Positions 28,001 to 43,000 of a stretch of 64,000 nucleotides of DNA are shown piece by piece. A program made the translations under genes and the position numbers. The notes beneath the pieces were generated by a model. That model saw nothing but the letters and a program-made list of their open reading frames with translations. It ran no database searches and was not told the DNA's origin. The DNA is from Amphiura filiformis. Its lineage: Eukaryota; Echinodermata; Ophiuroidea; Amphilepidida; Amphiuridae. The stretch is taken from positions 37,720,548 to 37,784,547 of the forward strand of contig NC_092641.1 in the NCBI RefSeq assembly GCF_039555335.1, written 5' to 3'. How positions within the stretch are numbered: position 1 is the stretch's first letter; each line of letters begins with the position of its first letter.

Positions 28001-31000
28001 ATGCTGCATGCCTCAATTTTCTCCATTTTGCTGGTTATGCAGTTACATAGACAGGTAGTGACATCTAGCCCCTGTAAATAAAAGTAAACATACTTATGAG
28101 ACCATTTTTGCACCATAATGTACATAAGGACCAGTGATTGCACTGACAAAATTTCATTGATATAGCCCTTTCACTTCTGGGCGATTTCTAAAACTTTTTG
28201 ATATGATAATCTTTACGTAACAAACCTTGCCCTGATGCTGAGGTTGGTACTGTACAAGCCTGATCACTCACAAATTCCTGAAATATGACAAAATGTAATA
28301 ATATTAATAGAATCGAAAGTATATTGACATCATCAGTTTGTCAGTATATATGTCTCTTTCATTTACCACAGCCTCTTATGCCCCCTACTGTCACGTTTTG
28401 AAAGACTATTAACAAGCTCCAAATATGTATGCTTCATCAACAAAAGACAGAACTATTGTATTGGTGTTACAGAATAGTAATTGAAGTGTCTAATGCCTGA
28501 ATCATATTTTTTAAAGCATAGTGATGTTTGGTGCACTATGCACAGGTATAAATCTACATGATTTAGCACACTTTACAGGAATCACTGGCCACTAGTGGCT
28601 CAAGACACATCATATAAACCATTTAGCAACAATCAGGGACTTACAGCTAAGAAACGCACACCCTATACATACCACAATAAACCATTACAGCCAGGATCAG
28701 CTCCAAGAATTCTCAAAAGGGTGAAACAATAAGCAGTTACTTCCTTGTCCAGGAAAATTTCAAGTTAACTCAATCATTTTATAAGACCAAACCAGGGCTT
28801 GAACCTGTTGCTACCCACCAATGCACAAGTCTTTACACCTTGCAAATTGATTCAACTTGACTGCTATATGTATCTCCAGAAAGATGAATCATGTGACCAG
28901 TATTTGCTCTGCGTGCTGGCCATATAAGCTTCAACATAAAAAGTCTCAAGTTTTGGAATATTTTTCCAAATATCAAGAGCTATCTTAAGACCACTGAACC
29001 AATACTGGGCTTGTTTTTACTAATTTTCATGCTGATTCCAAATATGGTCATGCATTTGTACAATTCTGAATTTTTTGAATTTTTCAAGAATTATGGAACT
29101 TGTCGTCTGCAGTCAACACCCGTGTGAAGAGGGTTAATAGATCCACCAAGTAAAGATTGGTCCATCAGAATAGTTATGTAAGTTTCCCATCCCTTAAAGG
29201 TCCGTGACCCGATCGACAGCATCATCCCCCCGATATTTTTCATTGTTGATGAGGTTTTGGTATCACATGATAGATACTATTTTTCTCATTACTATCCTGA
29301 AATTTGACGCTCCAAGTCGATGTATTTCCGGGAGAAATCATGAATCACAGCGGTTTTTACAGGTATACCAGTTTGTAAATACTAAAACTTCGTCGGAATT
29401 GTGGGGACGGAATTATTGCGAATCATCAGTCTCCTCAACAGCTACTTTGGTTTCGCGTCATACACATTCTGTGAAAAAAGCGAACCACACTAACTGCTGA
29501 GGAGACGGTATGCCGTATATAATAATACAATTCCAAGATGGACGATGTGGGCGATTTAGCTCAATCGACTAGCGCGTTGTGTTTTACCCGAAAGATACCC
29601 GGTTCAAAATCCGGTATCGGAAGTTTTTTTTTTCCTCTCCATTTTAACCCAAACTTTTTATATTCATTTGAAATGTACATATTGCAAGGGAAATATATTT
29701 TGTTTCCTTTTTTTCTGAAACGGAACGAAAAAAACAAAAATTTTCCGTTCAATCATGGTTCAATACGGGCCGGGCATTGTACAGCATTGTCGTCATACGA
29801 ACGGGAATTGTTGTTGTTGCTTGCCTGCCCATAATGCAATTCACGTATACCAAGGTATTGGATTGCAAATTTGGCTATTTATTCACATTTACGCTGAAAA
29901 TGCTCTCGTTTTCTCACAAAGCAGCATAAAGGGCCAATATTTGATATTATTATGTAATTTTAAAGACAATCCATATCCAAAACCAATAGGGTTACCCCCC
30001 TTTAAGTATAACTACTCCCTGTCTTACCTTAATTCCTAATGTATTCAGCACCAGGTCTATAGCAGTATCAGTGACATCTCCAGCAAGGTGAGTCAGGTAC
30101 CCATTAATAGATCCACCAGGTAAAGATAGGGTCCCATTGGTGTTACAGAATGGTATGGGAACAAGGAGCTGGGAGACGACAGGAATCATTTCACAGGTAC
30201 CATCAATGCAGACGATGACAGAAAGGTCAATCTGGAAAGACTTCTGTGCATCCAGCTTGTCAATCTTGTATCTGGAGAAATATATTATAAGGCAATAGAA
30301 ACAAATTAGTTTGATCTTTCTATCAACCATTGATGCTTGGTCGATCTGTATTATTTATGAAATCAATTAATTGACTATTGTTAATTGTGATAACAATTTG
30401 CCTGTTATCAATTTGGTTCTAGTGCCTAAATAACAATAAGTAGGCTAAATAAAAGGTTATACACACACACCCCCTTCCTCTGTCTTTAACATAAAAGTTA
30501 CTCATTAGAATTGAAAACTTCATCTATACATGCACTGGAAGCTGACATTGCTACTTGTAGACAGGAAGTCTGCACAGTTGACCTTTCCCATAGTCAGTGG
30601 ACTTCATGTACTTTTGAATGTGGTAAATGGTGGTACCTAAGGTCACCTTATGAATTTGTAACTTTGAATTAAAACATGTAATGCTGCTGATTGCAATATG
30701 CCAAGTTTCATTTATGGTCACTACTTATCAAGTCTACAATCATGTTTGGATGTAATTTACTTTCACTTTTTGATCGAACACAGAATTGGCGAATCCATTG
30801 AGTCCTTCATATGCGAACGCAAAATATTGCGCAGCTCCGACGTGTGAAATCATTTCACACATATCATGTTACATGTAATACAAGTTCAATACGCACTCAG
30901 GTGTACTATTGCCTCACAGAACACAGAAGCTGAAGAATGCTATTTTGATGTAGGAAGGGTGTTAGCTGTATGCATGTTGTCAATACTTACTTAATTTTCA

Positions 31001-34000
31001 ATGCATCAACAATCACCAGTTCTCTTTCAATTCCCCAATCTAAATCAAGAAGTGTCTTATTATACATCCAGCTGCCTAGTCCAACGGATAACTCAAAGTC
31101 ACATGGGTCTACAGCCAGCCAAGTTTGAAGGAAAAGTTGGGTGACTTTGATGTCTACGGCAGCACAACATGCTATGCCAGTACAGTACAGTGTAGGATGA
31201 CAAGAAAGCAGGTCTGCTGGAATAGGTAATGAAATCGATGGGCAACCTGTGTAAGAAAAAGTATAATACATTATATTGAGAGCAGGGCTCAAAAGAAGGC
31301 AGGTCTGAGGGCCTTCTGAAATTATGATCAAGGGCCCGAGTGGCCCTCTGATATTCTGGCTTATTGTGATGCCTGATTACTTAGCCATGAATTGGGCACA
31401 AAGAAGTCATTTTGATTTTAGGGCAGCATAACTTGTACTGTAAATGCCCGACTACCATTTCTAAAAAATTGTTGAAACACTTATTGTAAATGGCCTCCTC
31501 CTAGCCTCATCCAGGGCCGGATTTACCGTTGGGCCAGATGGGCCTGGGCACAGGGCCCCCAAAATTTGGGGGCCCCAAACTTGCCCTGCGCATCCTGAAA
31601 ATACCCATGTTTAGGGTCAAAATATGGTAAAAAATATGGGATATGTGCAAGAGGAGCATTGAGACAACACTATTATAAATCTTAGTTTCAAGTGACTAAA
31701 ATAGTACCCATGCACTATGGCTTAAAGAACATGCAAATTATGGAAAGATTTCAAACAGACGGTTTTCTGAGATTGTATGTGTAATGAAAAGCTGGTAGCT
31801 TGATTACTAGGTCTAACAAATTTACATATTCTTATGCATAGACCCCCCCACCCCCGAAGACATGAATGTAATCTCCCACACAGGGATGTAGATTTTAAAT
31901 GGAGACACCCATTCAAGTACCAAATTTGAAATTTACACTCCCTGCGCACCGCTGTTCTCACGAAGTAACTGAGTTCACGCGTGACGTCATATCCGCTTAT
32001 TATTTTCCCGCGCAAACTGATTGTTATTTTTGCTAAAAGTGCTGCACAGTCATAGCAGGGCGCATCGGATCATACCTCATAACAGGAAATCGCCTCGAGA
32101 TTGCGTTTTACCGTCTATATATTTTTTATCAATAACTATGTTGATTTAATTATTGAAGTTTGGTGGCTTTATATTTTTTTACTTAATAAACTTTCTGATA
32201 TATAATATTCTTCTTTAAAAGAAGAATTTTGTTGATTTTTTTTATATTTTTACACAAAACCACAATATTTATCGCTTTATATTTATCATTGGCGTGGTTT
32301 AGCGAAAGAAATTTTGACGTTTTTATTAAAAACACCCTTTTAACTTCACTATACAGTTCTGAAACCCGGTAGCAGATTTTATTTTCTTGCACAAATCGTA
32401 GATCCTTAGGCCTCATAAGTCACAATGCACGCAATGTACACTGTTTAACCCCGCACGTTCATGCCTAAAAAAGCTAAACCTACCGTCATCACTGATCCCA
32501 GTATTTATTATTGATTGTTTTTATTATTGTTGATGCTACATGCTAGCCATGTACGTACTTGACGAGTTATGTACCACATCTGGGGGTGCGGGTGCAGCCG
32601 AATACCCGGCCCTGCAGCCAATCAGAGAAGATTCTCTGTCTGGCCCGATGTTGCAAACCTCAGACTAGACGCGCACATGTGTATTTTTTGCAAAATGCAA
32701 CGTGACCGTGACGGGAATGATCACATAATAACACGCTAACGTTTTTTGCTTTTGGGAGTTTGCTATGACAGAAAAGCTGAACCATGAAACACATTTTTTG
32801 CAGTAAACATGCTCTTTATCAAGTGGAACTCTTAAATGAAAAGTTTGTTTGCCAACTGCTTTCTTGGAAAGATCGCGGAAAGTCAAGAAGTATAAATTCA
32901 TTGCATGAATGGATTCCAGTGCAGTGCATGATCGGGATATAGGCCTATAAAAAGCGGTGGATTTTAACTGTGGAATATTATTTATCTAGATAGGCATATG
33001 AATAAGCAGTTTTCCAATCAAGTGAAGTAGGCCTAATATTATTTGAAATACCCGGGGAAATACCATGGTCACATTTTGATCATTCTATTGTAGGCCTACC
33101 TCTGGAATGAGGATATGCAAGCCTCACGGAAGTAAACCTAGACTTGTTTTCTTATCTTTGTTCATGACTTTGTTTTGACTCAATCGGGTCATGGATGACA
33201 ATGCATGATGGTTTGTTTGATTGTGACAATGGTAAGTAGAAAATACTTTTTGGAGCTGGCATTGTTTCATTGTTGTTTTCTTTCTTATGTCTTGGCTTGA
33301 CCTCCTTAATTACTAATTAGGATCTAGGCCTAAGAATTTGCAACTGGTAGCATCTTTTTATTTTTAATTTCTTTTTTCGCCTAGGCATGCTAGGCCTAAA
33401 GTCATCATGCCATGCATGCGGATGTCATAATTTTCGGCATGATGATGCCTGGCGGTGTTCAATCAAAAAGTTATTTAACATCTTCCGAAGCCTGTGATAA
33501 AAATGTACGATACCGATATTTGAAAAGGAGTTTGGTCATTTAACAAAACTGATTTTTTTTTGGCACAGGCCTAATCATGATAATAATGTTTACACATGTC
33601 CGAAGTAGGCCTAAACAGCTAAATTGGATTCAGAATAATCCATAATTTTAAAACAAAGCAATCCGGGAAAGCAATGCTTAAATCCATCATGCGTGACCAT
33701 ACATGATAGTTTAACATGTTTAAGGCCGTAAAAAATAATGTTTTGGTTCTCGTCCAGAGGAAGTTCATGAATATATATTTTTTTAATGTGAGATTCTGAG
33801 GGCTAACCCCCCTATAGAGTAGACCTACCACAAAAAGTATAATTGTAAGTGATCCGTGTTCTCTATAAATAGGCCTTAACTTATTTTTATGCATAGTTTT
33901 CTTAAAGTATCCCAAAGTCTAAAAATTGGTGAAAAATCTAAAAACAAACTCTGACAAATCCCAGAAATTGAGGAGGGAGGGACGAGGACCAAAACAAAAT

Positions 34001-37000
34001 AATTATTATAGGGTCTAAGCAGCCAAGATAGAAAGTCAGTTTTCATTCGTTTGATCTCATTTATTGGGTTAAAATGACCAGAAAACTTTCCTGGCAGTTT
34101 TTTCGGGGTCCAAAACGCAACTTAAAAGGTAAAAATAAGAGGCTCTCGTCCAGAAGATTTTAACAAATTAATGACTGAGGGAGAGAGGTTTTCAGGTATG
34201 GTGTCTTTAATGTAAAATTCCTGAGCACGTTTAAGTGGCCCAGCCAGGCGGGGTGAGGGGGGAAGCTTCATCATGTCCCTCTGGGATACTAGCTGTCCTG
34301 TTATTTCAAAAAAAAGTAAAGCATTACCCATTTTTGACCATGTTCAGTCAAAGTTTGCCCCCTTGAAAGTTGCCTCCCCACCTCCTCCTGCATGCCCTCT
34401 GAATAGTGTTGGCTACGCCACTGGTACCTTTTTGCTGTTTTATTCGGTTTTTGCCAACCCTTTTCATTTCAAAAATACTAAATCACAATTTGAATGACCT
34501 GTCCTTCACTTTTTTTAAAGCAATTTACAAACAATTTTAATTTTTTCGTAGTGATCACTGAATGGGTCTTTAGTCTGCGTCTAGGGATACATCATGTAGG
34601 CCTACATGCAAAATGTCAATTAAATAGTATACCGTATAAACAAAACTGAATGCCTCTTTACACTGCATATCGGGCTGCAAAGTGCATACACACATTGATA
34701 TTGTTACATTTCACTATCATTTAATATAAAGACATAGGCCTACAGAATATGCACGTATGCCTATACATCAGGGCACTATAACAATAACATGTAGGCCTAG
34801 GCCTATCGTCCAGGCTTTCTCAAAGTTTTTGCAATGTGTTTATGATAAACCAAGAACTTCTAAACATGTCTTTTCATTTATACACTACTACAACATTTTC
34901 AGAAACAAAGTAAGGGGCTGGTTTTTTCTTCAGAAGAGGGAGGGGTCCCAAATATACTGGGGTAATAAATTTTTGGAAAGAAAAATAGGTGGGAAGTGGC
35001 GGCACAAGGAATTCCGGGGGCATGGGGGACAAAGTGAATGTCAGGGGGAAAATCGACCAATTTAGAGCAAAATTGACACAAAAAGTGGACATTTACGTAA
35101 TTTTGGGGTAGGCCTAATATAAAAGTGGGGGGAGGCGGCAAACTGGGGGGGGGACAAGAAAAATATTGGGGGGAAATGCCCCCTCCCCGTAACGCCGCCA
35201 CAGGGGGGGGGGGTAAAATTGTTAATGACCAATAAAGTCACAACTGCGATGTATTCAAAAAGACTGATTTCAATACACTTTTAGCCTAAAGTGTAGGCCT
35301 ATCGGTGGGGGGGGCGGGGGTGGGGTCATAAAATTTTGTTGTTGTCGAAATAGGGGGTCGCTATTTTATTGCTGCCGACTTTTTAATTTGTGACCCCTCC
35401 AGCCCCCTAATGCCATATAAAATTAATGTCATGGTTCTCGCCCTCCCTCCTCAATTTCTGGGATTTGTCAGAAGTTATATAGAATGTTCTAATTTTTTTA
35501 GACTTTGAAATACTTTAGGAAAAAGTTTATTAGGGAACATGAAATCATTTCCAAGACTTCTCATGGTAGGCATACTCTAGGGGGTTTATCCTTTCACATT
35601 TAAAAAAGGGGCCCCCTCCTTTCCTCTAGCACAGTTTGCAAAAAAAACGAAACTACTAACAAAGCTAATTTTACATTGAAAAAAAAACAACAAGTAGGCC
35701 TAGTAAGTATTTACACATTTGTATCTAGATAGGCCTACCTGTCATATGAATAATATATGGAATAAAAGTAAGTTTAGTGGGCCTAGATTTTTTTATATAA
35801 ACGTTTGTTATTTTTTGTCTTGTAAACATGAGCGGGAATAAAAAAATGTAGACCCTAAAAAGGGGAATCAAAAATATTTAGACCCTAAAAAGGGATCAAA
35901 CAATAATTTTTTTGTGTCCCAAGCGCAAGTTTTTTCACCCAAGCGCACCAAAGTATTTTATAAACACGCCCTAAATAACGCACTATTGTACACGCTCATT
36001 TGAGAACTTTAATAATCTGCTACCGTGATTTCAGCTTATAGATAAGCTTGTTTATATGTTATATTTTATTTAATTCAAATAAATATGAAATGTAAACCCC
36101 AAGGTAGTAAAAACTTGGCCACAAAATCTCTCCGTACGGCGACTACCGACTAACGTGTAGCGATCCTGTACATCGCGCAATGACGGATGCATGGACTTGG
36201 CGCAAATTAGACCGAGCATATTTACGAAATTTTTATCCCTACAACGAAATTAAATACACCAATAGTTGCTCGAAATGTCTTCTTTTCAGCATACTGAATG
36301 AATTCTATCAATATGACGGAAACCCCAGCTTTGCAGCTTTTTTTGTCCGCTCTCTTCGAGCTCTTGGTTTATGGACATCGCCATGTTACACCGCGCTCTC
36401 GTGATAGTAAAACGACTGCGCGTTTATAGATAAGTCTACGCCCGCGCTGTAACTGAATTGTCGCTACAGCGCGATATGAACAGCGGTGTGCGTGGAAGAT
36501 TATGGTCATGTCTTTCATAGGGGTGGAATTCAACTGCAATAGCCCATCTTTATGGCTTTAAGCCATATCTTAAAACAAGAATTGTAACCTGTGGCAGCGC
36601 CAGGAATATTTTTTTCGGGGGGCATTAGGGGGGAAAGTGAATTTCAGGGGGGGCAAAATCAACAAAATTTGAGCAAAATTACCGCATAAAGAGGCAATTT
36701 TCGTAGTTTTTGTTTTTTTCGGGGGGGGGGGGGCAACAGGGGCAACAGGGGGGCAAGAGTTTTGACTGGTTGCCCCCCAAGCCCTCCGTGGCATGGCATA
36801 TCTACTTACTGTTTCCTTTGCCAACCAGAGCACCTTCCCTGCAATCTTGTTTGCTCACATAATCCTGAAATAATACAATTGCAGCCAGAGATAAAACAAA
36901 ACATTTTTGCGTCTGACGTTACAGGTCAATCAAAGTCCGGAACTGTTTGTTTATGATTTGTTGTGATGATTGAAATTTCTGAATGCAGTAGATCACAGCA

Positions 37001-40000
37001 TGCTCTATGATTAGTTTGGCATTTTCAAACATGCAAACTGTCTCAATAGTTGTCAGACGTGAAATTGTTTCTTTATTTCTGACTTTTATCATAGTTAGCC
37101 ATATCAAGGTAAATTTGTAACCAGATAATTTTGTTAGGTTTCATAATAAGGTCAAACCAAGTAATGTACACATACATAAAGCTTTCTCAAACTTGTTGGC
37201 AAATTTCGAAAAAATAACCCATCATATACCAAAATTGGCCTAGAAAAAGGGTCACAAATGGCTGAAAATGTGACCTATGTTTGCAGCACATCCCCGTATT
37301 GTCATTTGTATTGAGTACCCCCCTCCCCCTAGATAAACTTACCCCAAGTCCTAACTTCTCAATAACTAAATCAACCGCAGAGTTACCAATCTTGCTTCCT
37401 AGTTCTGTAGCAAATCCTGCAATACTTCCATCACCAGGTAGTTGTATGCTACTAATATCTGTGTTACACAAAGGTATTGGTACTTTAAGCTTATCAATGA
37501 CTATGACCTCCTCACAAACATCATCAATGCAAAGGTTGATAGCTAGAGTCACACTGAACATCTTCTCCTGGTCCAGTTTGTCAACTGAGAGGCTGAAAAT
37601 AAATGTAAAAAACAGACACTATGTTAGATAAGTTGGATCAAACATCACACTTCAACCAACTTACAATAATATTTCAAATTCTATGTATGTTTAGCCCTTT
37701 CCACATAGATGTCAACTGCAGACGACAAGTTTCAATTTTTTTTTGAAAAAAATATTCAAAATTTGTTTTCAGAATTGTTAATGTTCATGACCATAGTTTG
37801 AATCAGCATGTAAACTGCATTAAAATGAGTACAAACAAGCCTAGTATTGGTTCAGTGGTTCTTGCAATACATTGATATTTTACGAAATTTTTAAAAGGAG
37901 GGAACTTGAGGAAAAGTGAATTTTAGGGGTCAAAAATCATGAAATTTTCGCAAATTTGCTGCAAAAATTGTAAATTTGTAATAATTGTTTTTTTTAATTG
38001 GAGGGACAACTGGGGGAGCAAGATTTCTGACTGGGGACATTTGACTCCCCTTGGCCCATGGTGCCACCACTGTGACCTAACATTCTACACCAACTCAAAT
38101 GACAGCATACAGTTCTTGAAATGAAATTTTCGCAAATTTGCTGCAAACATTGTACATTTGTAATAATTGGGTTTTTTTAATTGGAGGGACAACTGGGGGA
38201 GCAAGATCTCTGACTGGGGACATTTGACTCCCCTTGGCCCATGGTGCCACCATTGTGACCTAACATTCTACACCAACTCAAATGACAGCATACAGTTCTT
38301 CAAATCTGTCTCATAAATTGCTTGTTGGGAAGTGCCACTAGGTTACGTAAGCAGCAAATTATAACTCTAGAGTACACCCTATACCTAATAATGAATCCCT
38401 CTTGAGTGAATTGGGGGAGGTTTGAGACATAGGGGATAGAGGGCAAGTAACATTTGGTGCACAGTGTATAATTATGCCCTAAAGAGGTCAAAAAATCTAC
38501 ATACCGTAAACGTTTGCCTAATGGCGCTATTGGCTCCCTTGACATAACTGTAATTTTTGACATAAACTAAAAGTGCCCTCCCATAAAAAATCCCACCAGC
38601 AAATAAGGGCACTTACCCTTAATTCTTGTTGGGATTTTTAGAGGAGGGAGCTCTCAATTTGTACATGAAATTTACCCCAAGGTAAATGAACCCAGGTGCG
38701 CCATTAGGCGAACGTTTACGGTATTCAAACAATGCAAAATCTCCAGTTTGTTTGCTAATCTTACATCAAGCGGTGTAGACAAACATAAGAATATATTCAA
38801 AAATGCACAATTTTACAACAATTACACAACCCTTACCTTATTTCCAAGGCATCAGAAACTCTGAATTTTTCAAATTTGCCCCATTCATAACTAAACAAAG
38901 TCACATTCAAATTCCATTTCTCGAATCCAATGGAAAATACAAAATTGCATGGGTCCAGAATTATCCACGATTTAAAAGAAAACTTCCTGATTTTCAAATC
39001 CAGATTTGTACAACACTGTACCCCAAGGCACAGTTCACTCAATGCACAGGATATAGTATTTGGGTCAGATGGCAGAGTCACATCAGGGCATCCTGTAAGA
39101 GGAAAATAACAGTTTGACAAAAATGAGGTTAATTTCAGGAATCATGTTTAAAATCATGGGATCATTAATTTTAAAAGGCTTATTCAGGGATCCCAGTGCA
39201 AAGTGTACACAAATATATATTAACATTAAAATGTGAGCTGTTGTAAACTGCTTATCCACAAAAATAGCCTGTTAAGTAAAATTTCAAAGTTTTAGGGGCC
39301 TGAGCTTTCGATCCTATCAGGATCTTTATCAAAGGCAGAGACTTTGCCTTCGATAAAGATCCTGCTAGGATCAAAAGCTCAGGCCCCTAAAACTTTGAAA
39401 TTTCAAATATATATATTGTGTATAAATTGCCTTTTAGTGAAGGATAGGTCATTAAAATTGTCATTAGGTATTTTTGAAATGAAATATTTGGCAAAAAACA
39501 AGGAAAACAGCAGTATTGACAAAGTTGAAGCCCAATTCAAATACATGTAGCTAATTTCTCTACTTAAGTAGAGAAAATTACAGATTCAGGTAATATGTCT
39601 TACTTTGTCTTTAATGCAAGGTTTTCACCTTAACCACCAGTATGCTATGTTAACACATCTATTATACTAACAAAGGTGCCAAATCTGAATTTTGATGATT
39701 TGTACAATCCTCCAGATGAAAAAATCACTGAATAGGCCATTAACATTAATCCATAGTTTTCATATATTTGTTTTGAAAAGGTTTTTTGTAACACATTACA
39801 CAAACCACTTACTATTATTCATGACACTCTCTGCTGGTAAATTACATTGTTCATCTCTTAAGTATTCCTGCAAGAAAAATGCAATAAGTAATAAAATGCA
39901 TATTGGTAAGCAATTATTGCTTATGATTAGCAAAGTACGAGTATATGATCAGTTTGATCAATTTGATCAGTCAATTGTCATTGTTAATTTGTATTTCTGC

Positions 40001-43000
40001 TTTAACCCCATGAGCACTACCTGCCGATCTTCTGATTGGTCAATTACATGATACCTTCACTTTAATCACCAATCAGAATGGAGCTTTGTAAATAATTCAC
40101 CCCAATTTTACTACGTGGTAAAATTATGCTAACAACGTTGCTGATTGGGCCAATTGATAATGAAAACTTCTTTTTGGCCAATTGGCAGGTAGTTCTCATG
40201 GGGTTAAGGCATATTTCGTGATCTTAGCATCCTCTTTTGTATCACGTTTCTGATGGTATAAAAATCTCAACTTTTTTGGAGTAAGTTGGGGTGATGATGC
40301 TGTGAATCAAAAAGTGGTTCTTTATAACAAATTTAATACATAGCTTATATTTTGCATGAACACCAAATCAATGTCTTCAGATGCTATGGAATCAACTGAT
40401 GCTAGGGTAGAGGCAGTAACATTTTTAACTATGTAACATAAGCAAACTGATAAATTAACCCTACTAGCGGTCACCCGTCTTTCGCGGTCAGGGTCTTTCG
40501 CGGTTGGTAAATTTTGTATATTTTGTGTACATGTAAAATGTTTTATTTAATGTGATTAATGGTATGAGAGGAGATTATCATTTAGAACTTGGAAGTATAA
40601 TATTTAGTATCTTTTCCATATAAATCAATGGCTTGAAATTAGATCATTGATCGAAGCAAGTCTTCTTGCCACCATATCATATCGACCGTGAGAAGTCTTG
40701 CCCCTGTGGGATGCTGGCCGCTCTGATATTTAAGATTTTTATGCATTTGTTTCTACAGTACTTTTTAGCCCATTTTGGACAAATTTGTTGTACCTTTTAG
40801 CTCATTTTTTATCATTTTCATCCAAGTTTGTCCCCCACCTTGAAATGTACCTTGCTGCCCCTGCCTCCTGCAAAAGTCCTGGCTACATCACTGAGCAGAT
40901 GAACACAATTTTATTCACATCCTCTTTCTTGGCCCCTGTGGCCTGCTGGCTGATCTGATATTTTAGATTTCTATGCATTTGTTGTACTTTTTATTTGTTA
41001 GCCCATTTTGGATAAATTTGTCGTAATTTTTAGCCCATTTGTGACAATCCCCCCCTATGAAATTTGCCTTGCCCCCGCCCGCCCCCCCCTCTCTCTCTGA
41101 GGCCTAATTCAGGCTATGTCAACATTAGTGTATTGTGTTGTGGCAACCCTGATTAATTTGTCCTTCAAAAGTTTCACTTACAAACTAATTTAATAAACAA
41201 ACACTCTACTGTTGACTATAGGTTCTCCATAAAAACACAGAATACATGCTAATGTTGATAAATTAGTTGAATAAACAATAGATGTTAATTGAGTTTCTAC
41301 TGTGTCATGTAATAGTTGAGACTACAGGCATACTTCTACTGTGTCATGTAATAGTTGAGACTACAGGCATAATATCCTCACACCGATGACATGACAGGAT
41401 AGAAGGCCTAATTCAGGCTATGTCAACATTAGTGTATTGTGTTGGCGTGAAAAGTTTTAGCATGTAGGTACTCTGGTAGTGCCTTTGAAACTAATTAACA
41501 TAATTTGACACCTTTAACGTAAACAAAAACAAAATTGAACGTTTTATTGGGGTGCGGACAACTTTACTCTATGCAATGCAAAAATCCGTTTTCCGAAATA
41601 ATGTAAAACGTAGAAGTTTTTAGCCTTACCAAGTCGCCAAACTCAGTAATTTATTATAGATGGGGACTACAAGACATATGGTTGACCTCTAAGCTTGAAC
41701 TATTTTGATTGGTTACAAAGAGGACCATATCTTGTATTGAGCCAATCAGAGCTATGGTTAGAATAGTCAAAAGTGCTGAACCAAAAAGGAATTTAGCCTG
41801 TAGAGTATGCTAAGGCTTGTGGACCAACGTCTATAGTTTGTAAACCTTCATCGAGTCAGTAAACTAAATTCAAATTGTGAGATTTTCTCACAAACAGTTA
41901 CCTTTTTTTGCAGCAATCTGTTATGATAGTTAGATTCCTTGCATCATTTCCTTTTTAAAAATGTATACTTTCATATATTTCTCACCATTACATTTAAAGA
42001 TACAATGAAGGTATACAAACTATAGGCATTGTGCCTGTGTGGCGCACACTGTAAATCACTGCGCGTTTTTTTTATTGAACTACAAGGATCATTCTTAAAG
42101 TTCTGCTTCCACCCTAATAACTTTAATATCATATTGCCATGATTAATCATGATAATTACCAAATTTAAACACACTGTAATGTTATGCTCAAAAACTTACC
42201 TGAATTCCAAGTTCAGTCAAAACCAAATCAATGGCTGCTTGACCAACATTCTCCCCAACCTGTTTAGCTAGGGCACTAATACTGCCAACCCCTAGGTCTG
42301 ACAGGGACAGGTTTGTATTACACAGAGGTATTGGCATTCTTGAGTCCACTAGTACTGGTATGTCCTGCGGGTCATTGTCCAGTTTCAGCTGGACCACAAG
42401 GTCAAGTTCAAATTGTTTGCTGCTGTCAAGTTTGTTAATGGAAAAGCTGTAATAATGAAAGGAACATAAATAGGTTAAGATTTCTACATTATGTGGACAG
42501 TGCCTTAAAAAATCAAAGCAGAAAGACCTGTGAAAAAACCAAAATCACAGGTCATAAATATTTGTCATCCTAATCTGAGAGTGAGTGAGGCTGTATCAGA
42601 TCACAGATTTTTTTTATAAAAACAAAACGTTAGCCCTGGTCTAACTATAGAGGTTAGACTTAAGGAGGGATCCCTTTAATCCTTTCTTTTCCTTCTTCAC
42701 TCCTAGCCAAGTCTAAAAGTTAAACCACAGAAATCCAATATTAAGCTAAATGTTTCTGCCCTTAACAGGATCTATGATAATATATAATTAGGTATGTAAA
42801 TACCAAAAAGTTCCTTCTCCATAGGACTTTAGACCAGGTCTAAAGTTAGACCTGGTCTAACTTGATATGGGCATATGGACCTACAAGTCTATTATCAGGT
42901 CAAAGGTCAAGTATTAGCAGTCAAGTTAGCTCAATCGTTAAGGCGTTCGACTGTGGTGCAGGAGGTTGCGGGTTCGAACCCTGGCGGTGCCAAGTATGCT

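Noticed and set aside
29547-29625. Functional tRNA gene
   Set aside because: A- and B-box-like words and a T run are present, but the acceptor and T stems pair badly; kept only as a tRNA-like feature at low confidence.
36120-36480. CpG-rich patch as promoter of a second gene
   Set aside because: No exon, start or domain follows on either strand; similar patches occur at 18630 and 62680 without genes.
42920-43000. tRNA-His gene (GTG anticodon)
   Set aside because: The head continues into a SINE body with a tail shared by other copies, and the acceptor stem does not pair.
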